The position numbers were made by a program, and so were the translations under genes. From Bog-756 sp963812885 (GTDB taxonomy: Bacteria; Actinomycetota; Acidimicrobiia; Acidimicrobiales; RAAP-2), in contig CAWEWZ010000003.1 of assembly GCA_963812885.1 (NCBI GenBank), forward strand, positions 1 through 64,000: 64,000 nucleotides of DNA, in the 5' to 3' direction. Of the stretch, positions 25,976 through 33,772 are shown piece by piece. The first letter of the stretch is position 1, and every line of letters starts with the position of its first letter. Under the pieces are notes generated by a model. The model did not search any database. It saw only the letters and a program-made list of their open reading frames with translations, and was not told the origin of the DNA.

Positions 25976-27097
25976 ATGACCACATCCCCTCGTCCTCCAC
26001 GGTCGGTATCAGGATTCGGTCGGTCCCGAACACTGCGATTGGGGCTGGTGCTGATCGCAGTTGTGGTCGTCCAACTCGGGTTCGGCCCGATGAAGACGAC
26101 ACCCGCGTCGGCCACGATTGGGTTCTCTGGGCCTCCTGTCGTGCGTGTTTCGGGCAACCATTTGGTGAACGGAAATGGCGCCCGGATCCGGCTGATCGGA
26201 GTCGACGAAGCTGGTGCTGAGTCGGTGTGCGTGGAAGGGGATGGGTTCGGCGTCCCGTTGTACTCGGGACCGTCATCGACCGTCATCGCCAAAATGAAGA
26301 GTTGGAAGATCAATGCCGTCCGGCTCCCCCTCAACGAGGACTGCTGGCTGGGCATCAATCTCCCTCATCCCCAGTTCGGGGGAGCTGCCTATCGGTCGGC
26401 CATCGTCAACTACGTGAACAGAATCAACGCTGTCGGACTAGCGGTGATTCTCGATCTCCACTGGAGTGCTCCTGGAAGCCAGCTGGCGACGCATGGGGCG
26501 GTCATGGCCGACGAGGATCACTCACCAACCTTCTGGTCGTCGGTGGCCAAAAACTTCAAGGGCCATCAGGGGGTGGTCTTCGACCTCTACAACGAGCCCC
26601 ATTCGGTTCCCTTCTCCTGTGTGATCCATGGGGGTTGTGTCGCGCATGGGTTCAAGGTGGCTGGCTATGACCAACTGATTACTGACGTGCGCCATGCCGG
26701 AGCGACGAACGTCGTCATGGTGGCCGGCACCCACTTCGCCGCCTTGCCGACTGGATTCAGCACGATGATGCCGCAGGACCCGCTCCACCAGGTCGCCATC
26801 TCGGTGCACGTCTATGACTTCAACGCAGCCGCAGGTCCGACCGCCTGGGCCAAATGGATTCAGTTGGGCCTGCTTTCCAAAGTGCCGTTCGTGACAGGCG
26901 AGTTGGGCGAACAGGATTGCACTGCGAAGTTCATTGACACCTACATGAAGTGGGCCGACGCCCACGGGGTGTCTTATCTCGCATGGACCTTCAACTCCGG
27001 GCCATGCGGTGGTCCCTACCTCCTCAACTCCAAAGGCAATCCGACTGCCTACGGTGCGGGGTACAAGGCGCATCTTGCACAGTTGGCCGCGTCGTAA
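25976..27097 (+). CDS. Secreted GH5-family glycoside hydrolase
   Basis: From ATG 25976 (GAGGAG upstream) the 373-residue protein has a signal peptide (LRLGLVLIAVVVVQLGFG) and a TIM-barrel of the cellulase GH5 type. Motifs are RLIGVDEAG, the INAVRLPLNEDCW strand, VILDLHWSAPG, the acid/base Glu in FDLYNEPH (about Glu207) and the nucleophile in PFVTGELGE (about Glu309). It should cleave beta-glucan or a related beta-linked polysaccharide outside the cell; exact specificity is open. With the GH99-like gene, the sulfatase and the GH3 enzyme it suggests polysaccharide use. Confidence 0.9.
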   Translation: MTTSPRPPRSVSGFGRSRTLRLGLVLIAVVVVQLGFGPMKTTPASATIGFSGPPVVRVSGNHLVNGNGARIRLIGVDEAGAESVCVEGDGFGVPLYSGPSSTVIAKMKSWKINAVRLPLNEDCWLGINLPHPQFGGAAYRSAIVNYVNRINAVGLAVILDLHWSAPGSQLATHGAVMADEDHSPTFWSSVAKNFKGHQGVVFDLYNEPHSVPFSCVIHGGCVAHGFKVAGYDQLITDVRHAGATNVVMVAGTHFAALPTGFSTMMPQDPLHQVAISVHVYDFNAAAGPTAWAKWIQLGLLSKVPFVTGELGEQDCTAKFIDTYMKWADAHGVSYLAWTFNSGPCGGPYLLNSKGNPTAYGAGYKAHLAQLAAS

Positions 27098-27168
27098 CAC
27101 AGGCTCCTGGTAGCGGATTCGTACGTGACGCTCTCACTGAAATGGGCCCGGCACCCGTGCGGTCGTGC

Positions 27169-28035
27169 CTACGACAAGCCGAGCCGCTCGGCAAGGGCAG
27201 CGATGTAGGCGATGTGGGCATCGATCGATTCCAGGCCGAGGCCCATAGTGACCACCGACATGTGCGTCCCGCCGGCATTGCGCCACGCCTCGATTTCACC
27301 AACTAGTTCGGACATATCGCCGCCAGTGAGCGCCACGTAGTCGCCGCCGAACCTGTCGACAGGCCTCCCGGCGTGAGCCACGCGTTCACGCAGCCTTGTC
27401 CATAGCTCGGTCGTGTGCTCGACCCCACCACCGAAGAAGATGAACCCGTCCGCCAGCCGGGCGGCTCGGTCGAATGACTTGTCCCCAGATCCGCCAAGCC
27501 AGATTGGGATCGAGTCTGAGGGCTTGGGAATGAGTGCTGCTCGGTCAATTCGGTCAAAGCGACCCGAGAAGTCAACAACGGGCTCGGTGAACAGGCGCCG
27601 AAGCAACACGATTTGCTCCTCCTGCCGGGCCCCACGGGTATGAAAGTCCTGTCCGAGGGCCCCGTACTCAACGTGGTTCCAGCCGACTCCGATACCGAGT
27701 CGCAGCCGACCCCCGGACAGGAGGTCGACGTCGGCAGCCTGGCGCGCTACAAGCGCAGTCTGACGTTGCGGAAGGATGAGAATGCCGGTGGCGAACCGGA
27801 TCCGACTGGTAATGCCGGCCAGGTAAGCGAACATCACGAACGGGTCGTGGAATGGATCGTGCTCGGTGTAGGGGCCGGTTAGTGGAGGCGACCGATCGGC
27901 ATGAACAGCACCGAGTACATGTTCGTAGGTGAGCAGGTGATCGAATCCGAGGTCTTCGACTGCTCTCGCAAATCGACCGACGGCGGTGGGATCGCCCCGA
28001 AGCTCGATCTGGGGGTACACGATGCCAATCTCCAT
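27169..28035 (-). CDS. LLM-class F420-dependent oxidoreductase
   Basis: The 288-residue protein is a luciferase-like TIM-barrel enzyme: N-terminal GIVYPQIELRGDP, DLGFDHLLTYEH, RIRFATGILILPQRQTALVARQAADVDLLSGGRLRLGIGVGWNHVEY and IPIWLGGSGDKSFDRAARLADGFIF. The pattern fits the group that uses coenzyme F420 rather than FMN. It is close to full length for this group. Substrate unknown; no operon partner. Confidence 0.9.
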   Translation of the reverse strand: MEIGIVYPQIELRGDPTAVGRFARAVEDLGFDHLLTYEHVLGAVHADRSPPLTGPYTEHDPFHDPFVMFAYLAGITSRIRFATGILILPQRQTALVARQAADVDLLSGGRLRLGIGVGWNHVEYGALGQDFHTRGARQEEQIVLLRRLFTEPVVDFSGRFDRIDRAALIPKPSDSIPIWLGGSGDKSFDRAARLADGFIFFGGGVEHTTELWTRLRERVAHAGRPVDRFGGDYVALTGGDMSELVGEIEAWRNAGGTHMSVVTMGLGLESIDAHIAYIAALAERLGLS

Positions 28036-28324
28036 GGGCCACAGCCTTGCACCCGCGGATCACGCGTGCCTCAGGCATCGGTCAGAACCTTGCCTCAGTC
28101 CGGTACCCAATGGCCGCGGCTTCCGCCCTCACCGGAGCGAATTGGACTCCGAGGGATTCTGCAACTCATGCTGCGACGCTCCGCCCGGCTTGCCGTCGGT
28201 TGCCACGCTGGCCGAATCGAGCAGACTGGGTGGCATGTGCATGCTCGGGGGCCCACTTGGATGTCCTGGCGGTCGCGTCTTCGCAAGCGAGTGAGCGCCA
28301 CCAAGTCATCTACCATTGTCGGCG

Positions 28325-28813
28325 ATGGCTGAGATCTGTACGTGCTGCTCAACTTCCGTTGATTGGTGGGTCAGACTCCGGTCGCACCCCGACCTGCCGA
28401 TCTGCCACAACTGCCTTGCCGGACTCACTGGGCAACGTGACGGCCAACTGCAGCTCATGACAGGGTCGTGGTTGGTCACGGGATGTGAGCCCATCTTCAA
28501 GGTTGCCGACGTGACTCGCTCAGCCGCCTGGTTCGAGCGCGCCGGCTTCGAGGTGTCCTTCCACGACGACAGCTACGCCTTCGCCCATCGCGACCGGGAT
28601 CTCACGGTCCACCTTGTCCGAGCCGCAGAAGCGGAACATTCGGGCCACGGCGCCCTCTACATCCATTGCCAAGACGCCGACCGGGTGGCTGATGAATGGA
28701 GACGGGTGGGTATCTCCGTCGATGGTCCGCGGGATCAAACGTATGGCAAGCGGGAGGGCTCCATCGCCGATCCCGACGGCAATGTGATTCGCTTCGGTGG
28801 TCCTATTCGCTGA
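28325..28813 (+). CDS. VOC family protein with N-terminal Cys-rich segment
   Basis: From ATG 28325 the 162-residue protein starts with EICTCCSTSVDWWVRLRSHPDLPICHNCLAGL, two paired-cysteine knuckles that look like a small zinc ribbon. It continues with a single VOC domain: IFKVADVTRSAAWFERAGFEVSF, HRDRDLTVHLV, HGALYIHCQDADRVADEWRRVGI and GSIADPDGNVIRFGGP. The VOC part is typical of glyoxalase-like or resistance proteins. The Cys-rich part may give a zinc site or a partner-binding surface; that is inference. Confidence 0.8.
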   Translation: MAEICTCCSTSVDWWVRLRSHPDLPICHNCLAGLTGQRDGQLQLMTGSWLVTGCEPIFKVADVTRSAAWFERAGFEVSFHDDSYAFAHRDRDLTVHLVRAAEAEHSGHGALYIHCQDADRVADEWRRVGISVDGPRDQTYGKREGSIADPDGNVIRFGGPIR

Positions 28814-28906
28814 GCCGCCGTACGCGTTCGTAGGTCCACGAAGGCCTGATTTCGGACCGCCGTCACATACCTGCCCCCGGGCGTGTGAGCGAGTGGGTGG
28901 CCGTGA

Positions 28907-30547
28907 TCAGCCAGTGCGATTCCGGAGGGTGGGAATCAGCCTCTTTGCGTCTCGCTCCGATTCCAACACCGACTTCATTGTGGACAGCACACTCGATTCA
29001 TCGATCATCCGGTTCTGCCGTTCCTCCGGGTCCTCGGTGAGGTTATGCAGTTCGTAAAACGGTTCGGCAGCTGGTCCTAGGAATGGATTTGGCGGCACAC
29101 CAAGAGAGGCATACCAATCGTCGAGGCGTTCGTAGTAGTGGTTGAGTTTCCACAGTTCCTCCGTACCGCCCTCGCCGGTCGGCAGGGTTGTGATGATCGA
29201 CTCGATGCAGGTGGGTGGCCTGACTGCTGTGAAGGGTTCTCCCGTCAAAATGTTTGTCTGTGTCGCGCCCCTTGTCATATCGTCCTCCGTCATGAAGTAG
29301 ATGGGGGATCGGTAGGAACTCTCCGCTGCGTTTCCTTGGAGAAGCTCGCTCAGGTCTCTTCCGAGCAGCGGCTGTGCCTCGTTGTGGCGTTCGGCGACGC
29401 CGGCCGCCGCCTTCTCCTGATCGATGCCCGCCAACCCGAGGAGTGTCGGGATGAGATCGATGTGACTGGTCTGGATGTTGATGCCACTTGGAGATGGCTC
29501 AATGCCTGGCCCGGCGACAAGTAGCGGTACCCGAGTGGCCTCGTCGTAGGCATTACACCACTTCTGGACGAGTCCCCCATGAGCGCCGAGAAGATCGCCA
29601 TGGTCGGACGTGAAGACGACGATGGTTTCATCTGCCATTCCAGAGCGCTCCAGGCTGTGGAGTATCTCCGCTATTGCCTGGTCCACCAGCTTGTGCAAGT
29701 AGTAGTAGAGCCTCCGGTAGCCGAGGTCCGTAGCTGTTTCGAACGTCATCCTTGGCCAAAGCGCCTTGAACGCCTCCTGGCATGCGGGCCGTCCGACAAA
29801 GGAATCCGCCTGTGAGGGCGCTTCGGCTACTTCGGGCACGGTCTCGTCCGGTGGACCGAACTGGAGCAGCTGTTCCCACCCGAAGCCCGAGAAAGCGATG
29901 TCGTGCGGATTCACGAATGAGGCCACCGTTAGCCACGGGCCCTCATCTCGATCCGCGGCCAATTCTCCGAACAGTTCGACGACCTGCTCGGCAAAGACCC
30001 CATCCCGCACCGTCCCGCAGTCGGACTTGGCGGCGCCATGGGGTTCCCGCCCGATCCAGCCCGAAAATCCATAGGGGCCAAGTCGATCGGCCTTTCGGTA
30101 AGCCTCGACCGCTCTCGGTATTGGACGTCCCTCGTCATCCGAAGCCATGAGCCCCTCATGTGAGCCTGGGATCACCAATTCGGAGTGGGAGACGTGCCAT
30201 TTGCCCCGATAGTGACTCTGGTAGCCGCCAGCTCGGAACCAGTCTCCCAGCGTGGGAACCGAATTCGGATCGAGCCACATCATCGTCGGATCATTGGCCT
30301 GCTTGGCGATTCCTGCGGTGCCCGTGACTCCGTGGAGCGAGGGATATTGGCCGGTGAACAGAGTCGCACGACTCGGAGTGCACGCGGTCGAGCCCGCGTA
30401 GTGACGGTGAAATTCGACTCCCCGCGAGCGGATCGACTCCCGAGCTGACAGCTGGGATCTCCGGAACGATCGGACAGCGCCTGACTCATACGGGGGCGGA
30501 TACCGCTCCTCGTCAGTCATGATCAATAGAATATTTGGGCGATCCAT
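28907..30547 (-). CDS. Sulfatase (arylsulfatase family)
   Basis: The 546-residue protein starts with RPNILLIMTDEERY (metal-binding Asp-Asp-like motif). It carries the sulfatase signature CTPSR at Cys56-Arg60, where the cysteine must be oxidised to formylglycine, followed by ATLFTGQYPSLHG. Further along are GYQSHYRGKWH and VVFTSDHGDLLGAHG with metal-ligand residues. It removes sulfate esters from a carbohydrate or aromatic substrate. No signal peptide is seen, so it may be cytoplasmic. No maturase gene is in the window. It overlaps nothing and is convergent with the VOC gene. Confidence 0.92.
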   Translation of the reverse strand: MDRPNILLIMTDEERYPPPYESGAVRSFRRSQLSARESIRSRGVEFHRHYAGSTACTPSRATLFTGQYPSLHGVTGTAGIAKQANDPTMMWLDPNSVPTLGDWFRAGGYQSHYRGKWHVSHSELVIPGSHEGLMASDDEGRPIPRAVEAYRKADRLGPYGFSGWIGREPHGAAKSDCGTVRDGVFAEQVVELFGELAADRDEGPWLTVASFVNPHDIAFSGFGWEQLLQFGPPDETVPEVAEAPSQADSFVGRPACQEAFKALWPRMTFETATDLGYRRLYYYLHKLVDQAIAEILHSLERSGMADETIVVFTSDHGDLLGAHGGLVQKWCNAYDEATRVPLLVAGPGIEPSPSGINIQTSHIDLIPTLLGLAGIDQEKAAAGVAERHNEAQPLLGRDLSELLQGNAAESSYRSPIYFMTEDDMTRGATQTNILTGEPFTAVRPPTCIESIITTLPTGEGGTEELWKLNHYYERLDDWYASLGVPPNPFLGPAAEPFYELHNLTEDPEERQNRMIDESSVLSTMKSVLESERDAKRLIPTLRNRTG

Positions 30548-30678
30548 TCTGCAACTTTAGAGGTATTGACTCGAGACCACGCTGTCGTAGGCCATCTTCG
30601 TGGCTCGCAGATGGCCCCGCTCGCCACGAATCTGACGCCACCCCCGTTTGCGACCAGGTCCCCTGACACAATGGCATC

Positions 30679-31407
30679 GTGGTCCAGAACTACTTCGGCG
30701 AGAGGATCGCCAAGAGCTACGACGAGAAGTGGCCCGAGGCCCGCGATCCGGCTGTCGTTGGCTCCATCGTCGACGTCCTCGCCCGCTTGGCCGGACCCGG
30801 GCCGGTCCTTGAGTTCGCCATTGGAACTGGACGCATTGCCCGTCCCCTGATGCAGCGAGGGCTCCAGGTCGACGGCATCGAGTTGTCGCCCGAGATGGTG
30901 GTCGAGCTGCACAGGAAGCCCGGCTCGAGACAGATCAAAGTCACCATTGGCGATATGGCGACGACCAGGCTCGACCGGCGCTACAACCTCGTCTATCTGG
31001 TTGCGAACACCATCATGAATCTCACGACCCAAGATGAGCAGGTGGCCTGCTTCGAGAACGCGGCGGCCCATCTAGGAGCCGGCGGAACCTTCGTGGTCGA
31101 GGTCATGGTGCCCGCCCTCCGTCGCCTCCCTCCGGGCGAAACCATCGTTCCCTTCGCGGCCACGCGCACCCATGTTGGGTTTGAGGTGTACGACGTCGCC
31201 ACGCAGATCGCCTTCTCCCATCACTGGTGGAACGACGACGGTCGGCTCGAGACGTTCTCAGCCCCCTTCCGCCATGCCTGGCCGTCCGAGCTTGACCTGA
31301 TGGCCCGCATTGCCGGGATGCAACTGCGGGAACGGTGGAGCAATTGGGAAGGAGCGCCCTTCACAAGCGAGAGCACGAGTCACATTTCCGTGTGGGAGAA
31401 GGTCTGA
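30679..31407 (+). CDS. Class I SAM-dependent methyltransferase
   Basis: From GTG 30679 the protein has 242 residues. SAM-binding motif I is VLEFAIGTGRIARPL, with VDGIELSPEMVVE (motif Post I), IGDMATTRLDRRYNLVYLVANTIMNL and the G-G-T-FVVEV stretch after it. The C-terminal part, with LMARIAGMQLRERWSNWEGAPF, fits small-molecule O- or N-methyltransferases. Substrate unknown. The start is GTG because no ATG with a binding site fits better. Confidence 0.88.
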   Translation: MVQNYFGERIAKSYDEKWPEARDPAVVGSIVDVLARLAGPGPVLEFAIGTGRIARPLMQRGLQVDGIELSPEMVVELHRKPGSRQIKVTIGDMATTRLDRRYNLVYLVANTIMNLTTQDEQVACFENAAAHLGAGGTFVVEVMVPALRRLPPGETIVPFAATRTHVGFEVYDVATQIAFSHHWWNDDGRLETFSAPFRHAWPSELDLMARIAGMQLRERWSNWEGAPFTSESTSHISVWEKV

Positions 31408-31497
31408 GCGTGGTTCCTGAACCCGCTTCCGCACTTCGGGAAGTAGCCCCTCGGGTAGCAGCCGCTTTCCAGTTCGAACCCAACTGGTCCCGGTTCC

Positions 31498-31989
31498 GTG
31501 GTGACTGAGATTCGAGCCCTCGGGCCCGACGAGTGGCAGGAGATCCGCGATGTTCGACTCTGCTCACTACTCGACGCACCTGAGGCATTCACATCGAGCT
31601 ATGCCGAGGAATCGGAATACGACGAGGCGAAGTGGCGAGACCGGGCCACCAGCGGTCGGTGGTTTGTGGCGTCGGACGATGGTGAGGTTGGCGTAGCCGT
31701 CGGGGTCAATGGGTGGTCCGGGGACCCGAAGGCCCGAGAACTGGTCGGCATGTGGGTTGCACCCTCCCATCGCCGACGTGGTGTAGCCGGTGCGCTGCTC
31801 GATCAGGTGAAGGCATGGGCGCTATCAGAGGGGGCAATCACTTTGAGGTTGGGTGTTCGGGGAGGCAATGACCGTGCGCTGACGGCTTATCTCCGCATGG
31901 GGATGCGCTCATCGGGAGAGACGGTGGCAGAAGGAGACCATCCGACCTCGGTGATCATCTGGTTGGAGTGCGATCTCGGTTCGGTGTGA
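31498..31989 (+). CDS. GNAT family N-acetyltransferase
   Basis: A 163-residue single-domain GNAT. EIRALGPDEWQEIRDVRLCSLLDAPEAFTSSYAEE is the N-terminal part, the acetyl-CoA loop is HRRRGVAGALLDQV, and NDRALTAYLRMGM forms the C-terminal helix-strand. This pattern is close to acetyltransferases that act on small molecules or ribosomal proteins. GTG 31498 and GTG 31501 are both possible starts. Confidence 0.88.
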   Translation: MVTEIRALGPDEWQEIRDVRLCSLLDAPEAFTSSYAEESEYDEAKWRDRATSGRWFVASDDGEVGVAVGVNGWSGDPKARELVGMWVAPSHRRRGVAGALLDQVKAWALSEGAITLRLGVRGGNDRALTAYLRMGMRSSGETVAEGDHPTSVIIWLECDLGSV

Positions 31990-32066
31990 ACGGCCGGGTT
32001 GGTCACCATCGCGACGCTGTCAGTCGGCGCATCTACTTCAGGTCGCGGCGACCGGCTCCCGAACGT

Positions 32067-33197
32067 TCAGCGGGTGATGCCGACGACATCGGTCACCGTT
32101 CCTTCCACGCCTCCCTCGTACTGTGCATCGCCGTAGGAGAAGATCTCGCCGTCGGCCGCGGTGAGCCAGTACCCCTTGCCGTCGGGAGAGGCGGCCATTC
32201 CCACGACCGGGCTGTGCAGGTGAGTGGATCCTGCCGAACCGTGGAAACCGGCGCCACCGAACGAGAACACGCCGCCGTCGCCAGCGACCAACCAGTACCC
32301 CTTGCCGTCGGGGGTGGCCGCCATCCCCACGATGGGCTGATTGAGATGGATGCCGCCGGTCGACCCGTGGAAGCCGGCGGCGCCATAGGAGAAGACCCCG
32401 CCGTCGGCGGCCACCAACCAGTAGCCGTTGCCGTCGGGGCTTCCGGCCATCCCCACGATGGGCTCGTTGAGGTGGATGGCGCCCGCCGACCCGTGGAAGC
32501 CGGCATCGCCGAATGAGAACACGCCGCCGGACCGGGTGGCCAGCCAGTAGCCGCCATCCAGTGGCGTGGTGGCCATCCCGACCACGGGCTGGTGGGGTGC
32601 CGTGCCGCTCAGTACGACGGAGACGGCGGTGATGGAGGATACGCCGGCCAGCGTCGACACGCTGGTGATCGATCCGTCGCTCTCATATTGGCTGTAGCCC
32701 GGTGGCCGCGTGCTCGGGGGGACGTTCAATCCAACGGTGCCCATAACGAAAAGGCCGGAGTCGGTGAGGGGTGCCAGACAGAAGAACTGCAGCGCGAGTG
32801 CCGTCACCGTGCTCGGTGGGTCAACCACCATCTGATCGATGGTGACAGTTCCGAAACCGCCGGGTGCGCTGCAGCCCTTGCTGCCGCTGAGCGAGATGGT
32901 GCCACCGCCCGGATTGCCCAGACCCTCCACCACCGCTGATCCTGCACCCAGCGGTCCGGCCCCCGACACCGTCAGCGTGTGACCGTGATTCCAATGTACG
33001 ACCAGCGTGTGGTCGGTGTAGGTCGCTCCTATGCCTGTCGTCGTGGTCGAGGCAGGGGGCATGATGCTGGGGAATGAGGTCGAGGTGGTGGTCACTTTGG
33101 AGATGTTCGGGAGACCCGGGATCTGGGGCGACGCAGGACCGACCGTCACATGGCTCGTGCCCGGTCGGGGCGTGAGCATGGTCGTCCTGTCGGTCAT
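32067..33197 (-). CDS. GYW-repeat protein with beta-rich N-terminal domain
   Basis: The 376-residue frame has an N-terminal half rich in Thr/Ser/Pro and beta strands (HTLVVHWNHGHTLTVSGAGPLG..., CSAPGGFGTVTIDQMVVDPPSTVTALALQFFC) and then four or five GYW repeats of about 43 residues (GYWLVAADGGVFSYGAAGFHGSTGG, LNQPIVGMAATPDGK). There is no signal peptide at the start, which is odd for this repeat family. Its ATG 33197 overlaps the DinB gene stop (ATGA), so the two are co-translated. The absent signal suggests either a cytoplasmic variant or a lost 5' end. Confidence 0.7.
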   Translation of the reverse strand: MTDRTTMLTPRPGTSHVTVGPASPQIPGLPNISKVTTTSTSFPSIMPPASTTTTGIGATYTDHTLVVHWNHGHTLTVSGAGPLGAGSAVVEGLGNPGGGTISLSGSKGCSAPGGFGTVTIDQMVVDPPSTVTALALQFFCLAPLTDSGLFVMGTVGLNVPPSTRPPGYSQYESDGSITSVSTLAGVSSITAVSVVLSGTAPHQPVVGMATTPLDGGYWLATRSGGVFSFGDAGFHGSAGAIHLNEPIVGMAGSPDGNGYWLVAADGGVFSYGAAGFHGSTGGIHLNQPIVGMAATPDGKGYWLVAGDGGVFSFGGAGFHGSAGSTHLHSPVVGMAASPDGKGYWLTAADGEIFSYGDAQYEGGVEGTVTDVVGITR

Positions 33198-33691
33198 AGC
33201 GCAGAGCGCAGTCGCCCGACGTCGAGAAGGTGATGGGTCCCATCGTGGACACTATGACGGGCGATCCAGTGGGGATCGACCGACGTTGCGTCGAATGTCA
33301 CCGTGAGGGACCAGTCGTCGCCGGGGAGATCGGACAGCTTCTGGCTCAACGCGCCGGCCTCGTGCTCAATGCCGTCCAGAGCCGCTTGAAGATCAATCGG
33401 TCGGGGTTGGCAATCGAACTCCGACGCCGGTGATTGCCCAAGGTCGGTTCCCGGTCGTGTGATGGCTGAATCGAGGAGGAACCTCATCCCGAAGAGCACT
33501 TCCCTGACGTGATCCGCGTACTCGGCGATGGACCACATCCGGTCGATGGGTCTTCGGATCCGGTCCCCGGCTGTCAATCCGGCGACGGCCGTGTCCCAAC
33601 GGGTGGGCAGGCGCCGAATGGCTGCGATTGCGCCGGCATCGGTCCAATCATCGGAGTCGAAGCCGCACTGTCCGCACCGTTCGACAGTCAC
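33194..33691 (-). CDS. DinB-like / mycothiol-type metal-binding protein
   Basis: The 165-residue protein has the DinB helical-bundle pattern: RLPTRWDTAVAGLTAGDRIRRPIDRMWSIAEYADHVREVLFGMRFLL with the N-terminal His, and HSVHDGTHHLLDVGRL with the second His group at the C-terminus, as in thiol-S-transferases that use mycothiol. An extra CGQCGFDSDDW Cys pair sits at the N-terminus. The stop overlaps the start of the GYW-repeat gene. A link between the two functions is not obvious. Confidence 0.8.
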   Translation of the reverse strand: MTVERCGQCGFDSDDWTDAGAIAAIRRLPTRWDTAVAGLTAGDRIRRPIDRMWSIAEYADHVREVLFGMRFLLDSAITRPGTDLGQSPASEFDCQPRPIDLQAALDGIEHEAGALSQKLSDLPGDDWSLTVTFDATSVDPHWIARHSVHDGTHHLLDVGRLRSAL

Positions 33692-33772
33692 GCTCCTGAT
33701 TTTGCACCACGGTCACGCCGAGTTCTCGGCTGAAAGGTCAGGCCAGCCGAGATGGAGCGAACCGGTGGGCCC

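Noticed and set aside
25704..25979. 91-codon plus-strand frame before the GH5 gene
   Set aside because: No family resemblance, odd composition, and it overlaps the well-supported GH5 start with its ribosome binding site.
31461..31491. TTCCAGTTCGAACCCAACTGG considered as a tRNA T-arm
   Set aside because: No acceptor, D or anticodon arm can be folded around it; it lies directly before a GNAT gene.
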